Origin: an uncultured Oscillibacter sp.
Lineage (GTDB): Bacteria > Bacillota > Clostridia > Oscillospirales > Oscillospiraceae
DNA length: 48,270 nucleotides
NCBI GenBank assembly: GCA_910588005.1
Contig: CAJUQM010000019.1
Location: 1 to 48,270 of the forward strand
Reading direction: 5' to 3'
Shown here: positions 47,057 through 48,270 of the stretch, in pieces
Layout of the letters: each line of letters opens with the position of its first letter
Numbering within the stretch: the first letter of the stretch is position 1
Notes under the pieces: model-generated
Databases searched by the model: none
Told to the model about the DNA's origin: nothing
What the model saw: the letters and a program-made list of their open reading frames with translations, nothing else
Position numbers and translations under genes: made by a program

Positions 47057-48100
47057 ATGAAAAAATTATCCGCTCTTTTACTGGCGCTTGTCATGGCCCT
47101 GTCTATGGCCGCTTGCGGCGGAAACAGCCAAACCTCGAATCCGGACCCGTCCGGCAGCGGTCCCCAGGATCCCGCCAGCGAGGCGCAGGAGTGGAGCTTG
47201 GCTGTTGTCACGGCGGAAAACCACCCCATGACAAAAGCGTGCATGACCTTTGCCGATAAGGTTCGGGAGGCGACAGACGGCCGGATCAATATCACCGTGT
47301 ATTACGCCGGCCAGCTGGGCAGCGATCCGGACACCTGCGGGCAGGTGATGGATGGGACCATTGAGATGGCGTTCCCATCGGTTGGCAATATGGGTTCTTT
47401 CACCAATCTGGTATATGCCTATCAGCTGCCCTTTATGATTACCAATTGGGAGCAGTATGGAGAACTCAGCAAGAGCCAGGAGGCCGCGGATCTTTTAGAC
47501 GCCATTGGTGAGCAGCTGGGCTGTAAGGCGCTGGCCACGTGGAACTCCGGTTTCCGCCATCTGCTGTCCGTGGACGCGCCGATGGATTCTGTCTCCGACT
47601 GCAACGGCAAGAAGTTCCGGGTGGGTGAAAATGATCTGTTTATCGGCCTGTTCTCCGCCCTGGGCGCGGCGCCTACGGTGATCTCCTATGGTGAGATCTA
47701 CACCTCTTTGCAGAATAAGGTGATTGACGCCCTGGAGATGGATATCTCCGCCGTCTATATGGAAAAGCACTATGAGGTGGCAAAATACCTGACCCTGACC
47801 GGTCATTTTACGTGGCCCGGAATCTGCCTGATAAACGAGGACGCGTGGAACTCCCTGTCCGCAGAGGATCAGGCTGCCTTTGAGCAGGCCGCTTTGGATA
47901 CTCTGGATGAGAACATCGCTTATATCTCCCAGGTTGAGGAGGAGACTGTCGCCCTGTTGGAGGAGGCCGGCGTCCAGATCACCGACATGACCGAGGGTAT
48001 GTATGAGGAGTTCTCCTCTACGGAGACCCCTGTCATTGAAAAGTTTACGTCCGACAGCTTGGTCCGCGCGTATTACGAGAAGGCGCTGTCCCTCCAGTAA
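47057..48100 (+). CDS. dctP: TRAP transporter solute-binding lipoprotein (DctP family)
   Basis: This 347-residue extracytoplasmic binding protein has a lipoprotein signal peptide: KK then a hydrophobic core and LSMAAC with the lipidated Cys at residue 20, then a Ser/Pro/Asp-rich tether. The mature part follows the DctP fold: AENHPMTKACMTFADKVREAT, VYYAGQLGSDPDTCGQVMDG, and CNGKKFRVGEND with the conserved substrate-carboxylate-binding Arg. It captures an organic acid for sodium-coupled import. GGGGGAAAG stands before the ATG. A long, probably regulated leader precedes it, and the small membrane subunit gene follows. Confidence 0.95.
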   Translation: MKKLSALLLALVMALSMAACGGNSQTSNPDPSGSGPQDPASEAQEWSLAVVTAENHPMTKACMTFADKVREATDGRINITVYYAGQLGSDPDTCGQVMDGTIEMAFPSVGNMGSFTNLVYAYQLPFMITNWEQYGELSKSQEAADLLDAIGEQLGCKALATWNSGFRHLLSVDAPMDSVSDCNGKKFRVGENDLFIGLFSALGAAPTVISYGEIYTSLQNKVIDALEMDISAVYMEKHYEVAKYLTLTGHFTWPGICLINEDAWNSLSAEDQAAFEQAALDTLDENIAYISQVEEETVALLEEAGVQITDMTEGMYEEFSSTETPVIEKFTSDSLVRAYYEKALSLQ

Positions 48101-48110
48101 TGGCTGTTGG

Positions 48111-48161
48111 CTGACGCATGCCGCGTTATCCAACAGACCGGATGACGCGGCATTCTGTCAG
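48111..48161 (+). other. Hairpin between dctP and dctQ
   Basis: ATGCCGCGTTATCC (48118-48131) pairs with GGATGACGCGGCAT (48140-48153) with one wobble, and CTGAC (48111) pairs with GTCAG (48157) outside it. Without a T-tract, it probably protects the dctP 3' end or lowers dctQ expression, so that more binding protein than membrane subunit is made. Confidence 0.6.
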
Positions 48162-48183
48162 GATTGACGAAAGGAGCATACTC

Positions 48184-48270
48184 TTGAAATTTGTCAATGG
48201 AATTTTGAGGGTGTTGGAACAAATTGCAAAATGGCTGGCGGTGCTCAGTACCGCCGTCATGTGGCTGGTG
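48184..48270 (+). CDS. dctQ: TRAP transporter small membrane subunit DctQ (N-terminus, cut by window edge)
   Basis: A TTG start with GAAAGGAGC upstream opens a frame of 29 codons to the window edge: KFVNGILRVLEQIAKWLAVL, then the first transmembrane helix. Position after dctP, the amphipathic start and the hydrophobic helix fit DctQ, the four-helix small subunit that pairs with DctM. Confidence 0.75.
   Translation, partial: MKFVNGILRVLEQIAKWLAVLSTAVMWLV

Overview
This window looks like chromosome from an endospore-forming, moderately high-GC Clostridia member, most likely Oscillospiraceae (Flavonifractor/Oscillibacter/Lawsonibacter type). The evidence is spoIIR, an alpha/beta-type SASP, collagen-like spore-surface proteins behind sigma-K-type promoters, AddAB in place of RecBCD, a TGS-domain nucleoside kinase, TRAP transport and dense GC-rich coding with strong AGGAGG ribosome sites. 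No rRNA, tRNA, CRISPR array, insertion sequence or phage gene was seen.

Layout. 1-2.8 kb: three paralogous surface proteins sharing one N-terminal module, two leftward and one rightward, with sigma-K-like promoters facing away from each other. 3.0-4.7 kb: nucleoside kinase. 4.7-11.2 kb: a five-gene leftward operon (amidohydrolase, ornithine cyclodeaminase-like protein, aminotransferase, M20 amidohydrolase, YfcC-type transporter) behind a clear -24/-12 sigma-54 promoter; its likely activator is the adjacent PAS-AAA-Fis regulator (11.4-12.8 kb). 12.8-14.1 kb: sparse, dyad-rich DNA around a SASP gene. 14.1-15.7 kb: TRIC-type channel and LysR regulator. 15.9-19.3 kb: ymdB, YbaK-like deacylase, SbcD-like nuclease and asparaginase. 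19.4-24.5 kb: DUF378 protein, two HAD phosphatases (one ThrH-like), a 47-residue membrane peptide, DUF1015 protein, ispE and spoIIR. 24.6-31.9 kb: addB, addA and a SRPBCC protein. 32-37 kb: GH13 glycosidase, a ProX gene broken by two compensating indels, rpmE, flavin reductase, hflX and a YigZ-family gene.

37.1-45.3 kb is the most unusual part. It is a leftward cluster headed by an IclR regulator, followed by a divergent quinolinate-phosphoribosyltransferase-fold protein, a molybdopterin-binding-fold protein, a MhpD-like hydratase, a ferredoxin with a BFD-like domain, an unrecognised 490-residue protein, an M24 (pita-bread) protein lacking the usual metal ligands, and a UbiD decarboxylase. 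I read it as an anaerobic pathway for an aromatic or N-heteroaromatic carboxylate; the substrate is not identifiable from sequence. To its right are an HxlR regulator and the start of a TRAP operon (dctP, then the beginning of dctQ, cut by the window edge), which could supply a carboxylate substrate.

Functional assignments come from reading the protein sequences; no database search was run. Promoter and operator calls are by eye.
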